The position numbers were made by a program, and so were the translations under genes. Source: Hydrocarboniphaga daqingensis (GTDB lineage Bacteria > Pseudomonadota > Gammaproteobacteria > Nevskiales > Nevskiaceae). Taken from it: a stretch of 64,000 nt of DNA. Positions 27,746 through 36,183 of this stretch are shown piece by piece. Under the pieces are notes generated by a model that saw nothing but the letters and a program-made list of their open reading frames with translations, searched no databases and was not told where the DNA came from. The first letter of the stretch is position 1; every line of letters begins with the position of its first letter. The stretch lies in NCBI RefSeq assembly GCF_900129825.1, contig NZ_FQWZ01000004.1, positions 1-64,000 of the forward strand, given 5' to 3'.

Positions 27746-27757
27746 TACAGTACAGTA
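27746..27757. promoter_or_regulatory. Candidate TetR-binding repeat at the efflux promoter
   Basis: TACAGTACAGTA at 27746-27757 is a tight direct repeat. It abuts the ATG of the TetR gene and lies 63 bases from the adaptor start. Similar ACAGTA/TACTGT motifs occur in other TetR operators, including the one at 5552. Placement suggests autoregulation plus control of the pump. This is inferred from position only. Confidence 0.45.
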
Positions 27758-28423
27758 ATGCCGATGGACGATTCCACCTCCCCAGCGCGACGCAAGAAGA
27801 CCCCGGCGAGCCGCGGCCGTCCGCGCGACCTCGACAAGCGCGAGGCGGTGCTGGCGGCGGCCAAGCAGCTGTTCGGCATCGACGGCCTGCGCGGTACCAG
27901 CATGCACGCCATCGCCGAGGCGGCTGGCGTATCGAAAGTGACGCTGTACAGCCACTTTGCCGACAAGGACGCGCTGTTTCGCGAATGCGTCGCCTGCGCT
28001 TGCGCCAGCCATGCGCCGCCCGAGGCCTACATGCTCGGTGGCGACCGTCCGCTGCGCGAGCGGCTGACGCTGATCGCGCTGGGCTTTTTCGACATGATCA
28101 CGCAGCCGGACGCGCTGGCGCTGTACCGGCTGATGGCGGCCAACCCGCGCCGGCATCGCAAGCTGTCTCAGCTGTTCTGGGAAGTCGGCCCCGAATCCAC
28201 GATGCAGCGCTTCGCTCAGTTGCTGGAAGCCGCTACGGCGGCTGGCGAGTTGAACGTGCCCGACTCGCGTGCAGCGGCCGCGCACTTCTTCTTCCTGGTC
28301 AAGGGCGAGCACCACTTGCGGCTGCTGATCGGCCTGGCCGACAAGGTCGGCGCCGATGCGCGACGCGCTCAGATCGATAACGCCGTGTCGATGTTCCTGC
28401 GCGCCTACGCGCCGGCGACCTGA
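27758..28423 (+). CDS. TetR/AcrR family regulator of the RND pump
   Basis: 221 residues. The N-terminus is basic (SPARRKKTPASRGRPRDLDK) and is followed by a canonical HTH: LAAAKQLFGIDGLRGTSMHA then IAEAAGVSKVTLYSHFADKD. The C-terminal domain resembles the AefR-like TetR group (LYRLMAANPRRHRKLSQLFW). It is probably the repressor of the divergent adaptor-permease operon. The ATG at 27758 directly follows the repeat at 27746; a second ATG at 27764 is equally possible. Confidence 0.9.
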   Translation: MPMDDSTSPARRKKTPASRGRPRDLDKREAVLAAAKQLFGIDGLRGTSMHAIAEAAGVSKVTLYSHFADKDALFRECVACACASHAPPEAYMLGGDRPLRERLTLIALGFFDMITQPDALALYRLMAANPRRHRKLSQLFWEVGPESTMQRFAQLLEAATAAGELNVPDSRAAAAHFFFLVKGEHHLRLLIGLADKVGADARRAQIDNAVSMFLRAYAPAT

Positions 28424-28449
28424 GCGCGCGTAGGCCGCGAGGCCGGTGC

Positions 28450-29691
28450 TCAAGCGTCGGGCGATGGCGTTGTTGGAGCGGGCTGCAAGTGCGACAGATC
28501 GACGTCGCGGATCACGGCCGTGAACGATAGCTGGTCCTGGATCGCCTGGCGGTTCGGGTCCCAGTAGACCTGCAAAAATCCGAGCAGGCCGGTCGTCAGC
28601 CCGGCCGCGTAGCCGCCGTAGCGGCTGAAGCTGCTCCAGTACGACAACGGCCGGCCCGACAGGTGGACGACGCGGATGCCGACCAGCTTTTTGCCGGGCG
28701 TCTGCCCGGCCCACAGCGTCGTGAACACGGTGAAATAGACCGCGGCCCAGCCGAACGAAAGGCCCAGATCGTCGAGCATGCCGAGCAGTTGGCGCAGCAG
28801 GCTGTATTCGGTCTCGCCATCGCGGTCCGCGGCCGCTGGGTCTTCGAGAGGCGTTGCAGAAGCTGCGGCCGTTGCCGCGGGGTCGCTGGTCGACGCATCC
28901 GGGGCTGCGGCCGCCGCGGCGTCGTTATCCAGCGCCTCGCCGGCCGCAACGAGCAGCACGCTGCGCTCGGCGGGGTCGGCGGTCGCATCGTCGATCTGTT
29001 CGAGCATCAGCTTGAGCTTGTCGGCGCGGCTGCCGCGGGCATCGCTGAGCGTGGCGCCCATTGCGGCAACCGCCGCCGTGCGGCAGTCGGCCGTGTCGCA
29101 AGCCTGCAGCGCAATCGCCGATGCACCGAACGCGAGGCCCGTGCCCCCGCTCATGTTCAACTCGCCTGCGTCGTCCTTGGTTTGCGCATCGTGGTCGTCG
29201 CCCAGATAGCGATCCCACAGCGGCTGCACCAGCGCGACCACCAGCGCGAAGATCATCAAGGCCAGCAGCAGACGGGCCGATGCACCGAGTCCGCGGCCGA
29301 TACGGCTGCGCGGCTGATGGCGGTTCTTCAGCCAGCCCGATGCGAAGACCGCCGCGACGACGGCCAACAGGATGCCGCCGGTCTTGGCCAGCATGAACAC
29401 CAGCACGCCGTCGATGCCGATCGCGATCGCGCGCTGCCGGGGCGTGGCCAGCGGCAGGCCGAGCAGAGACGGGGCGATACGGAAGGCGTGCGGCGTGATG
29501 ATGTCGCGCGGATCATGCGCCGGCGCCGCGTAAGCCTCGCGGTCGGTGGGCGCCCGTTCCCAGGCCGGGTGCAGGTCATGACGAGGTTGCGTCGGGTCGG
29601 TGCCGGTTTCGGCCATCGCACGCGTTGATGACTTAGGCGTCGCCGCGTCGACCGAAAACGTCGACGGCGTTTCCTTGTGCTCAGTCTCCAT
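28450..29691 (-). CDS. RDD family membrane protein with large central insertion
   Basis: 413 residues. The RDD domain is split. The first part (LLGLPLATPRQRAIAIGIDG) and two TM helices lie around residues 65-170. Then comes an approximately 120-residue, largely soluble Ala/Asp-rich insertion with one Cys pair (ACDTADC). Last come the remaining RDD TM segments with the conserved GQTPGKKLVGIRVV and a final RQAIQDQLSFTAVI. The Pro/Thr-rich N-terminus is hydrophilic. RDD proteins are poorly understood; some transport ions. The ATG at 29691 has GGAGG five bases upstream and overlaps the upstream gene by 11 bases. Confidence 0.8.
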   Translation of the reverse strand: METEHKETPSTFSVDAATPKSSTRAMAETGTDPTQPRHDLHPAWERAPTDREAYAAPAHDPRDIITPHAFRIAPSLLGLPLATPRQRAIAIGIDGVLVFMLAKTGGILLAVVAAVFASGWLKNRHQPRSRIGRGLGASARLLLALMIFALVVALVQPLWDRYLGDDHDAQTKDDAGELNMSGGTGLAFGASAIALQACDTADCRTAAVAAMGATLSDARGSRADKLKLMLEQIDDATADPAERSVLLVAAGEALDNDAAAAAAPDASTSDPAATAAASATPLEDPAAADRDGETEYSLLRQLLGMLDDLGLSFGWAAVYFTVFTTLWAGQTPGKKLVGIRVVHLSGRPLSYWSSFSRYGGYAAGLTTGLLGFLQVYWDPNRQAIQDQLSFTAVIRDVDLSHLQPAPTTPSPDA

Positions 29692-30355
29692 CACCGCCTC
29701 CATCGTGACCGCCGTCGCCGTCGGCGGGTGCATCGCCATCAGCCGCGCCATATCGATCGGCATCAGGATCGCCGTCGCCGAGCAAGCCGACCGGTGTGAT
29801 CCCGTCGTCGCCGCGATCGTCGCGCGGCGGCGCCATCGTGTAGTGCAGGCCGCCGATCGCCATCAGATAGAAGTCGACCGCGAACAGCAGCGGCAGATGG
29901 CCCGGTCGGCGCGGATCGATACGCTGGTCCCGGCAGGTCTGCCACCAGCAGCGGCGCAGGGCTTCGTCGGTTGCCGGGTCCTGGCCGAACGGCTGCGCTT
30001 CAAGTGGCTCGATCGGTTGACCGAACGCAGCCTTGCAGAATTCAGCATAGGCGGAGGTTTCGTTGGCAAATGCGCGCCACGCGCGCTCGACGCTGCGCGA
30101 TGGCAGCGCCACGCGCCGGCCGTCGCTGCGCTGCCAGGCGATGAAGAACTCGCGCAGCGCCGACCAGGCCTGCTCGCGCTGATGTGCGGTCCAGTCGGGC
30201 TCGATCACCGCGAGCCGGCGATCGACGCTGTCGGGAAACCGATAGCCGCGCACGAACCGCCGACGCTCGACGCGACGTCGCCGCCGTTCGCCAACGACCC
30301 AAATGGCAACCGTCGCCAGCGCCAGTATCGCGAGCAGCCATTCGGGAATTTGCAT
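29681..30355 (-). CDS. Membrane-anchored GRDP-like protein
   Basis: 224 residues. It has one N-terminal membrane helix (QIPEWLLAILALATVAIWVV) followed by basic residues, giving a cytoplasmic domain. The segment VERAWRAFANETSAYAEFCK then AAFGQPIEP resembles the glycine-rich-domain-protein (GRDP-like) pattern of W-HxF-T--Y--FC---FG. The C-terminal 45 residues are Asp/Gly repeats (GDGDPDAD...GGHDGGGDGD), very acidic and probably disordered or cation-binding. The function is unknown. It is one base downstream of the cyclase gene and overlaps the RDD gene, so all three form one operon. Confidence 0.65.
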   Translation of the reverse strand: MQIPEWLLAILALATVAIWVVGERRRRRVERRRFVRGYRFPDSVDRRLAVIEPDWTAHQREQAWSALREFFIAWQRSDGRRVALPSRSVERAWRAFANETSAYAEFCKAAFGQPIEPLEAQPFGQDPATDEALRRCWWQTCRDQRIDPRRPGHLPLLFAVDFYLMAIGGLHYTMAPPRDDRGDDGITPVGLLGDGDPDADRYGAADGDAPADGDGGHDGGGDGD

Positions 30356-30356
30356 G

Positions 30357-30965
30357 TCAGCCCTCGTCAGCGGTCTGCTGCAGGTGGATGCGCCAGGCAT
30401 CCAGCTGCAAGCCGGCAATCGTGCTCGGCCTGGCTTCGATCCGATGGCCGTGATCGGCGCCGATGGCGTCGATGAAGTGCCCGCAGGCGAGGATCTCGCT
30501 GCGACGGGCGACGTCTTCGCCCAGCTTGAACGCGGTGTTGACCGCATCGCCATGCGCATCGCAACCATCGATCAGCAGCACCCGTCCGTAACTCAAGCCG
30601 ATGCTGACCGGCTGTGCTTGCGGGTCGGCATGCATCTGCTGGTGGATCGCAATCGCCGCCGCGAGCGCCGAACGCGGCTGCTCGAATGCGGCCAACAGGT
30701 TATCGGCTTCGTACTTGACCACCTCGCCGCCGTGGCGGGCTACCAGCGGCGCGGTGATCGCGTGCATGCGACGGATCCGGCACAAATACGACAGCACGCC
30801 GTCGCGGCGCACCGATAGCGAAAAGTCGCTCATGTCGAGCGCCAGCATCGCCCTGTCGCGTCCGTAGCGCGCCCAGATGTCGGCTTCCAGCGATGCGCGC
30901 TGAGTGGCCACCGCGTCGGCGTAGCGGTCGATTTCCGCAAAAAAGCTGCGCATGTCGCTGGCCAC
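30357..30965 (-). CDS. Class III adenylate/guanylate cyclase-like protein
   Basis: 202 residues, essentially a lone cyclase homology domain. The first metal Asp is in MLALDMSDFS. HGGEVVKYEADNLLAAF carries the substrate Lys and second metal Asp. SIGLSYGRVLLIDG and HGDAVNTAFKLGE match the end of the active site, but the usual catalytic Arg after the Asn (NxAxRL) is Lys here. No sensor or membrane segment is attached. It may make cAMP or cGMP weakly or be regulatory. It heads an operon with the GRDP-like and RDD membrane proteins. Confidence 0.75.
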   Translation of the reverse strand: MASDMRSFFAEIDRYADAVATQRASLEADIWARYGRDRAMLALDMSDFSLSVRRDGVLSYLCRIRRMHAITAPLVARHGGEVVKYEADNLLAAFEQPRSALAAAIAIHQQMHADPQAQPVSIGLSYGRVLLIDGCDAHGDAVNTAFKLGEDVARRSEILACGHFIDAIGADHGHRIEARPSTIAGLQLDAWRIHLQQTADEG

Positions 30966-31012
30966 GATGGTTCGTCCCTGTCGGCCGCGATGGCCGATTC
31001 TTCAAGCGGTGG

Positions 31013-32623
31013 TCAATCCTGTAGCACGGCGCGGGCCGCATTGCGGCCGCAGGCGCCCATGACGCCGCCACCCGGATGCGTTGCGGCGCCACACAAGTAC
31101 AAGCCGCGCACCGGCGTGCGGTAGTCGCCCCAGCCGGGCACCGGACGGAATGCGAACAGCTGATGCAGCGGCATGCTGCCCTGAAAGATGTTGCCGCCGG
31201 TCAGGCCGAAGCGCGCTTCGAGATCGGGCGGTGCCAGCACTTGGCGATGCAGTACCGAGCGACGGAAGTTCGGAGCAAGGCGGGTGATCTCGTCGATGCA
31301 GCGGTCGGCAAACACCTCGCGGTGCTGCTGCCAGTCGGTGCCGGCCAGCGTATACGGCGCGTACTGCACGAACAGGCCGACGATGTGATGCCCCGGCGGC
31401 GCCAGCGTCGTGTCGACGCTACTCGGGATCGTCATCTCGATGACCGGACGTTCGCTGGTCTGGCCACGCCGCGCGTCCTCGTAGGCGCGTTCGATGTAGT
31501 CGGGCGTGGCGCCGATATGGATCGTGCCGCGGTGCTGCGGTCCCGGCTCGCTGCTGGTATTGGGCAGCGCGCTGAAGTCCGGCAGTTCGGACACGGCGAG
31601 GTTGATCTTGACGCTGGCCGACGCGTAATCGATGCGCTTCACCGCCGCGTCGAAGCGCGTCGGCAGCAGGCCCGGCGCCAGCAGCTTGCCGAACGTGACC
31701 GCCGCCGTGGCATTGGAGATCACCTGGCGTGCGGCGATGCGCTCGCCGGTGGTCGTGCGCACGCCGCTGACGCGGTTGTGCTCGACCAGAATCTCCTCGA
31801 CCGTCGTGTCGCACTGGATCGTCACGCCGCTGGCTTGCGCGGCCTTGGCCATCGCGCCGCTCAGTGCGCCCATGCCACCTTCGACATAGCCCCAGACGCC
31901 GCGCGCGCCGCCGGCCATGCCCATCACGTGGTGCAGCAGCACATAGCCGGTACCCGGCGCGGACGGCGGCGCGAACGTGCCGATGATCGCGTCCGTGGCC
32001 AGCGTGCCTTTAACGGCGTCGGATTCGAACCAGCGGTCGAGGATCGGCGTTGCCGGCCCGGTCAGCAGCTCGATCGCCTCGGGCAGTTCCTCGCCCAGCG
32101 ATTTCATCGCTCGATACAGCGACTGGCCGCGCCGCAGGTTACGCAAGCGGTCGAGCAAGCCGCGCTGGCGCCATTCGGGCGGCAGCGGGAGCAGCTCGGG
32201 CGGCGTGTCCATCAACGCCGGTTCCAGCGTTTCGGCGATCCGTGACAGCCAGGCTTCATAGCGTGGATAGGCCTCGGCATCGCGTGCCGAAAACGCGGCG
32301 ATTTGACGCTGCGTCATTGCCGCATCGGGGCCCATCAGCAGGCTGCGGCCATCCTCGAACGGAGTGAACGACGACGGGCTGCGCGGCAGCACGCGGTAGC
32401 CGTACTGCGCCAGCTGCAGCTCGCGCTCGACTTCCGGCAGCAGCAGGCTGACGACATAGCTTGCTGTCGAGCAGCGGTAGCCCGGCGCCAGCGATTCGGT
32501 GACGGCGGCGCCACCGATGATGGGGCGGCGCTCCAGCACCAGCACGCGTTTGCCGGCTCGCGCCAGATAGGTGGCGCAGACCAGGCCGTTGTGGCCGCCG
32601 CCGATGATGATCGAGTCGTACAT
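31013..32623 (-). CDS. FAD-dependent oxidoreductase, phytoene-dehydrogenase/PYROXD2-like
   Basis: 536 residues. The N-terminal Rossmann dinucleotide motif IIIGGGHNGLVCATYLARAG is followed by VLVLERRPIIGGAA, the second FAD-contact motif. The middle GQSLYR...LGEELPEAIELLTGPA and a C-terminal LYLCGAATHPGGGVMGACGR match the CrtI/PYROXD2 group. CrtI-type enzymes desaturate carotenoids, but no other carotenoid gene is nearby. A role in lipid, isoprenoid or redox metabolism is equally possible. It stands alone on the minus strand. Confidence 0.85.
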   Translation of the reverse strand: MYDSIIIGGGHNGLVCATYLARAGKRVLVLERRPIIGGAAVTESLAPGYRCSTASYVVSLLLPEVERELQLAQYGYRVLPRSPSSFTPFEDGRSLLMGPDAAMTQRQIAAFSARDAEAYPRYEAWLSRIAETLEPALMDTPPELLPLPPEWRQRGLLDRLRNLRRGQSLYRAMKSLGEELPEAIELLTGPATPILDRWFESDAVKGTLATDAIIGTFAPPSAPGTGYVLLHHVMGMAGGARGVWGYVEGGMGALSGAMAKAAQASGVTIQCDTTVEEILVEHNRVSGVRTTTGERIAARQVISNATAAVTFGKLLAPGLLPTRFDAAVKRIDYASASVKINLAVSELPDFSALPNTSSEPGPQHRGTIHIGATPDYIERAYEDARRGQTSERPVIEMTIPSSVDTTLAPPGHHIVGLFVQYAPYTLAGTDWQQHREVFADRCIDEITRLAPNFRRSVLHRQVLAPPDLEARFGLTGGNIFQGSMPLHQLFAFRPVPGWGDYRTPVRGLYLCGAATHPGGGVMGACGRNAARAVLQD

Positions 32624-32677
32624 GCGGCTATCGTAAGCCAGCCCGCGCGACCGTCGTGCCGTCCCGACGGTGTGGCG

Positions 32678-33046
32678 TCAGCCCGGGTCGCGCGCGGGCG
32701 GCTTGCGCCGACGCGGTGCCTTGGTCGCGGCACGGGGCTTGGCTGCAGCGGCTTTGCGTGGGCGGCGCGCAGGCTTGGGTGCCGGCGTTGCTGCGGCAGG
32801 CGCGTCGTCCTGATCCTCTTCGCGATCACGGGTCATCGCGCTGCGCAGCAGCTTCCAGGTCGGATTGCGGCGGATCAGTTCCAGGCTGCCGTGGAGCACG
32901 GCCGACGGGTCGAACGATTCGCCAGCAGCACTGACTTTCTCGCGCAGAAACCGCACGACGTCGTCTTGCAGGCCGGCGACATCGGGCAGGCCGAGAAAGC
33001 GGCGCAGTTCGTCAGGCTGGACGTCGATTTCGATCTTGATCCGCAT
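32678..33046 (-). CDS. DUF6489 family protein
   Basis: 122 residues from the ATG at 33046. The first 60 residues (MRIKIEIDVQPDELRRFLGL, PDVAGLQDDVVRFLREKV) match the DUF6489 pattern: a beta strand followed by helices. The rest is an Ala/Lys/Arg/Pro-rich, histone-tail-like region (KPARRPRKAAAAKPRAATK). Small cytoplasmic members occur in many alpha- and gammaproteobacteria, often near lipid or polyhydroxyalkanoate genes. The function is unknown. Confidence 0.75.
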   Translation of the reverse strand: MRIKIEIDVQPDELRRFLGLPDVAGLQDDVVRFLREKVSAAGESFDPSAVLHGSLELIRRNPTWKLLRSAMTRDREEDQDDAPAAATPAPKPARRPRKAAAAKPRAATKAPRRRKPPARDPG

Positions 33047-33071
33047 CAGCTCGCTCCGTCTTGCAGCAATC

Positions 33072-33446
33072 TCAGGCAGAAACGACGAACAAGGCCACCG
33101 TACAGCCGACGGCGCCGAACCAGACGATCGAGCGCAGCGTGGCCAGGTTGGCCAGATAGCACAGCCCGAATGCGATCCGCAGTACGACAAAGCCGACCGC
33201 CAGCGCATCGATCTGCGCTTGCGGAGCATGCGCCAGCGTCTGCGCGATGATCACGGCGGCTGCAAACGGCGGAAACGCTTCGAAGCTGTTCAGCTGTGTC
33301 GCATGAGCGCGCTGGCGCCAGCCGGTGGTCTGGTCCAGATAGCGTCGCGGGTTGGCGTTGTCGAATCGTTTGCTGAATTTGGCGGCCAGCGTGAACGGGA
33401 ACGGCAGCAGCGCGGCTGCCAGCACACACCACAGCGCAATGGTCAT
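33072..33446 (-). CDS. MAPEG family membrane protein
   Basis: 124 residues with about four hydrophobic segments. HATQLNSFEAFPPFAAAVII is the MAPEG hallmark (RAxxNxxExxP-like), and LRIAFGLCYLANLATLRSIV follows. Bacterial MAPEG proteins are of uncertain function; eukaryotic relatives are glutathione-dependent enzymes. It sits 10 bases downstream of purC on the same strand and may be read through from it. Confidence 0.85.
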   Translation of the reverse strand: MTIALWCVLAAALLPFPFTLAAKFSKRFDNANPRRYLDQTTGWRQRAHATQLNSFEAFPPFAAAVIIAQTLAHAPQAQIDALAVGFVVLRIAFGLCYLANLATLRSIVWFGAVGCTVALFVVSA

Positions 33447-33456
33447 CGCAGGCTCC

Positions 33457-34344
33457 TCAGGTGGCCGTCAGCAGCTGTTGGGCCTTGCGGTACATCGCAC
33501 CGGTGCGTTCGACGATCTCGTCCGGCAGATCCGGACCTGGCGCCTGCTTGTTCCAGGTCAGCGTCTCGAGATAATCGCGGACGATCTGCTTGTCGAAGCT
33601 CGGCGGGCTGATGCCGGGGCGATAGGTGTCGGCCGGCCAGAAGCGCGACGAGTCGGGCGTCAGCACTTCGTCGATCAGATGCAGCTGGCCGTGCTCGTCC
33701 AGGCCGAATTCGAACTTGGTATCGGCAATGATGATGCCGCGCGCCAACGCGTACTCGGCTGCTTCGCGGTAGATCCGCAGCGTGGTGTCGCGCAGCTGTT
33801 GGGCCAGCGCCGGGCCCAGCCGCTGCTCGACATCGGCATAGCTGATGTTTTCGTCGTGGCTGCCGACGGGCGCCTTGTCTGCAGGTGTAAAAATCGGCTC
33901 GGGCAGTCGGTCGGCGATGCGCAAGCCGGCCGGCAGTTCAATGCCGCAGACGCGGCCCGTGGTTTGGTAATCCTTCCAGCCCGATCCGATCAGATAGCCG
34001 CGCGCGACGCATTCGACCGGTATCGCCTTGAGCTTGCGGACGATCACTGCGCGACCGGCGCACTGCGCGATTTCATCGGGCGTCAGCCAGTCTTCGAGCC
34101 GCATCTGCGGCGCCATCTGGTTGGGCAGCAGCGAGGCGAAACGCTGCATCCAGAATTCGGTCAGCGTCTGCAGCACGGCGCCCTTGCCGGGAATCGGGCG
34201 GGGCAGAATCACATCGAACGCCGACAGGCGGTCGCTGGTAACGATCAGCATGTGCTGCTCGCCGACGGCGTAGATGTCGCGCACCTTGCCGCGATGGATC
34301 CGCGGCAGGCTGTCGATTTTCGATTCGAAAAGGGCGTTGCTCAT
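33457..34344 (-). CDS. purC: Phosphoribosylaminoimidazole-succinocarboxamide synthase (SAICAR synthetase)
   Basis: 295 residues. It joins CAIR and aspartate with ATP in purine synthesis. Visible family blocks are [20 protein letters not shown] (ATP site), [20 protein letters not shown] and [34 protein letters not shown] is the active-site metal region. Length fits the non-E. coli (longer) type of PurC. The ATG at 34344 starts [20 protein letters not shown]. It is divergent from the small gene at 34482 and the purD region, a natural purine pairing. Confidence 0.95.
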   Translation of the reverse strand: MSNALFESKIDSLPRIHRGKVRDIYAVGEQHMLIVTSDRLSAFDVILPRPIPGKGAVLQTLTEFWMQRFASLLPNQMAPQMRLEDWLTPDEIAQCAGRAVIVRKLKAIPVECVARGYLIGSGWKDYQTTGRVCGIELPAGLRIADRLPEPIFTPADKAPVGSHDENISYADVEQRLGPALAQQLRDTTLRIYREAAEYALARGIIIADTKFEFGLDEHGQLHLIDEVLTPDSSRFWPADTYRPGISPPSFDKQIVRDYLETLTWNKQAPGPDLPDEIVERTGAMYRKAQQLLTAT

Positions 34345-34481
34345 GCGTAATGACCGTTGTCGGAGGCAGTACCGGCAGGCCGGCATGATACGCGAGCCCG
34401 TCGTGGCGGCGCGCCGGGCTGCAAAAGCGTGGCAGTGGCCGTCTTTGGCCGCATAATCGCGCCATTCGGGAGATAAGCGCG

Positions 34482-34712
34482 ATGCTGACGATGTTTTTTG
34501 AAATGGCGCTGTACGCCTTGGGCGCCGCGTTGATCATTTACTTGGTCTATACGCTGTTCCTGTCCAGCGGCAGCGCACAGAAGCCGGAAGCCAAGAAGCA
34601 CCGTCGCTTCGAGCGGCGCGAAGGCGAGCGTGGCGATCGCCGCAAGGTCGACAAGGGGCCGCCCGAAGGCATGGCCGAGCGTCGTCGCGATTCGCGGCGC
34701 AACCGGGACTGA
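34482..34712 (+). CDS. Small single-pass membrane protein
   Basis: 76 residues. One N-terminal membrane helix ([20 protein letters not shown]) is followed by an extremely basic, charged tail ([20 protein letters not shown]) rich in Arg/Glu. The tail is cytoplasmic by the positive-inside rule. No domain is recognised. It lies between purC and purD on the purD strand, 67 bases upstream of purD, and probably belongs to that transcript. Confidence 0.65.
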   Translation: MLTMFFEMALYALGAALIIYLVYTLFLSSGSAQKPEAKKHRRFERREGERGDRRKVDKGPPEGMAERRRDSRRNRD

Positions 34713-34779
34713 TGCGCGCCGCGCCGCGTGCATCGCCGCGGCGCCCTGGATCGGACCCCACAACAACAAGGAGCGGCGC

Positions 34780-36075
34780 ATGGTGCGCAGAGACAAAAAA
34801 GTTCTGGTCATCGGTTCTGGCGGGCGCGAACATGCGCTCGCGTGGAAAATCGCACAGTCACCGCGTGTGGCGGAAGTCGTTGTTGCGCCGGGCAACCCGG
34901 GCACCGCGTCCGAGCCGCGTTGCCGCAACGCCGATGTTGCCGTCGACGATATCGCCGGCCTGCTCGAGTTGGCGCGACGCGAGTCGGTGGCGCTGACCGT
35001 CGTCGGTCCCGAAGTGCCGTTGTCGCTGGGCGTCGTCGATGCGTTCGAAGCCGCCGGCCTGCGCATTTTCGGACCGACGCGCGAAGCGGCGCAGCTGGAG
35101 TCATCCAAGGCGTTCTCGAAGGACTTCCTGGCGCGGCACCGGATTCCGACCGCGCAATACCGCGTGTTCAACGAACTGGAGCCAGCGCTCGATTACATCG
35201 ACGAGCGCGGCGCCCCGATCGTGGTCAAGGCCGACGGGCTGGCGGCCGGCAAGGGCGTCGTCGTTGCCACCAGCGTCGATGAAGCCAAGGCGGCAGCGCG
35301 CGACATGCTCGGCGGCACGATGCTTGGCCGTGCCGGCGCTCGGGTGGTCATCGAGGACTTCCTCGACGGCGAAGAAGCCAGCTTCATCGTCGTCGCCGGC
35401 GGGTTGCAGTACGTGCCGATGGCCACGTCCCAGGACCACAAGCGCATTTTCGACGGCGACCAAGGTCCGAACACCGGCGGCATGGGCGCGTATTCCCCGG
35501 CGCCGGTGGTCACGCCAGAGGTTCATGCGCGGGTATGCCGCGAGGTCATCGAGCCGACCTTGCGCGCAATGACCGACGAGGGCCGCCCATTCACCGGCTT
35601 TCTGTATGCCGGCTTGATGATTGACTCGCGCGGCGGCATCAAGGTGCTGGAATTCAACACGCGGATGGGCGACCCGGAGACGCAGCCGATCCTGTTCCGT
35701 CTTGAGTCCGACTTGGTCGACCTGCTGGACGCGGCGCTCGATGGCCGGCTGCAGCAGACCCCGGTGCAGTGGAATCCACAGCCGGCGCTGGGCGTCGTGC
35801 TGGCAGCGGCCGGTTACCCCGGTACCGTGCGCAAGGGCGATGTGATCGCCGGCCTCGACGCGGATCTGGGCACTGCCAAAGTGTTTCATGCCGGAACGGC
35901 CGCAGCAGGCGACGCCGTCATAACGGCCGGCGGGCGTGTGCTGTGCGTCGTCGCACGCGGCGATAGCTTGGCGCAGGCTGGCGAGCAGGCGTACCGCGCG
36001 GTCGAGAAGATTCGCTGGGATGGCTTGCAGTATCGCCGCGATATCGGGCACCGCGCGCTGCAGCGGGATTCCTGA
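34780..36075 (+). CDS. purD: Phosphoribosylamine-glycine ligase (GAR synthetase)
   Basis: 431 residues, ATP-grasp enzyme of purine synthesis. It starts with the signature KVLVIGSGGREHALAWKIAQ. The ATP-grasp core has APIVVKADGLAAGKGVVVAT, then QDHKRIFDGDQGPNTGGMGA. The metal-binding VLEFNTRMGDPETQPIL closes the site. The C-terminal GARS-C domain is present. Length is normal. The ATG at 34780 has AAGGAG 7 bases upstream; longer in-frame starts overlap the upstream small gene. Confidence 0.97.
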   Translation: MVRRDKKVLVIGSGGREHALAWKIAQSPRVAEVVVAPGNPGTASEPRCRNADVAVDDIAGLLELARRESVALTVVGPEVPLSLGVVDAFEAAGLRIFGPTREAAQLESSKAFSKDFLARHRIPTAQYRVFNELEPALDYIDERGAPIVVKADGLAAGKGVVVATSVDEAKAAARDMLGGTMLGRAGARVVIEDFLDGEEASFIVVAGGLQYVPMATSQDHKRIFDGDQGPNTGGMGAYSPAPVVTPEVHARVCREVIEPTLRAMTDEGRPFTGFLYAGLMIDSRGGIKVLEFNTRMGDPETQPILFRLESDLVDLLDAALDGRLQQTPVQWNPQPALGVVLAAAGYPGTVRKGDVIAGLDADLGTAKVFHAGTAAAGDAVITAGGRVLCVVARGDSLAQAGEQAYRAVEKIRWDGLQYRRDIGHRALQRDS

Positions 36076-36183
36076 CGCGGACGTGATGCGGTCTGGCTGC
36101 GGCGCCGCGCCTATCAGGCGCTGCGGTCAAACGAGCCGGCTTGGTCCGGACACTAAAATTGTAGTTTGCTAAGAGGAGAAGCC

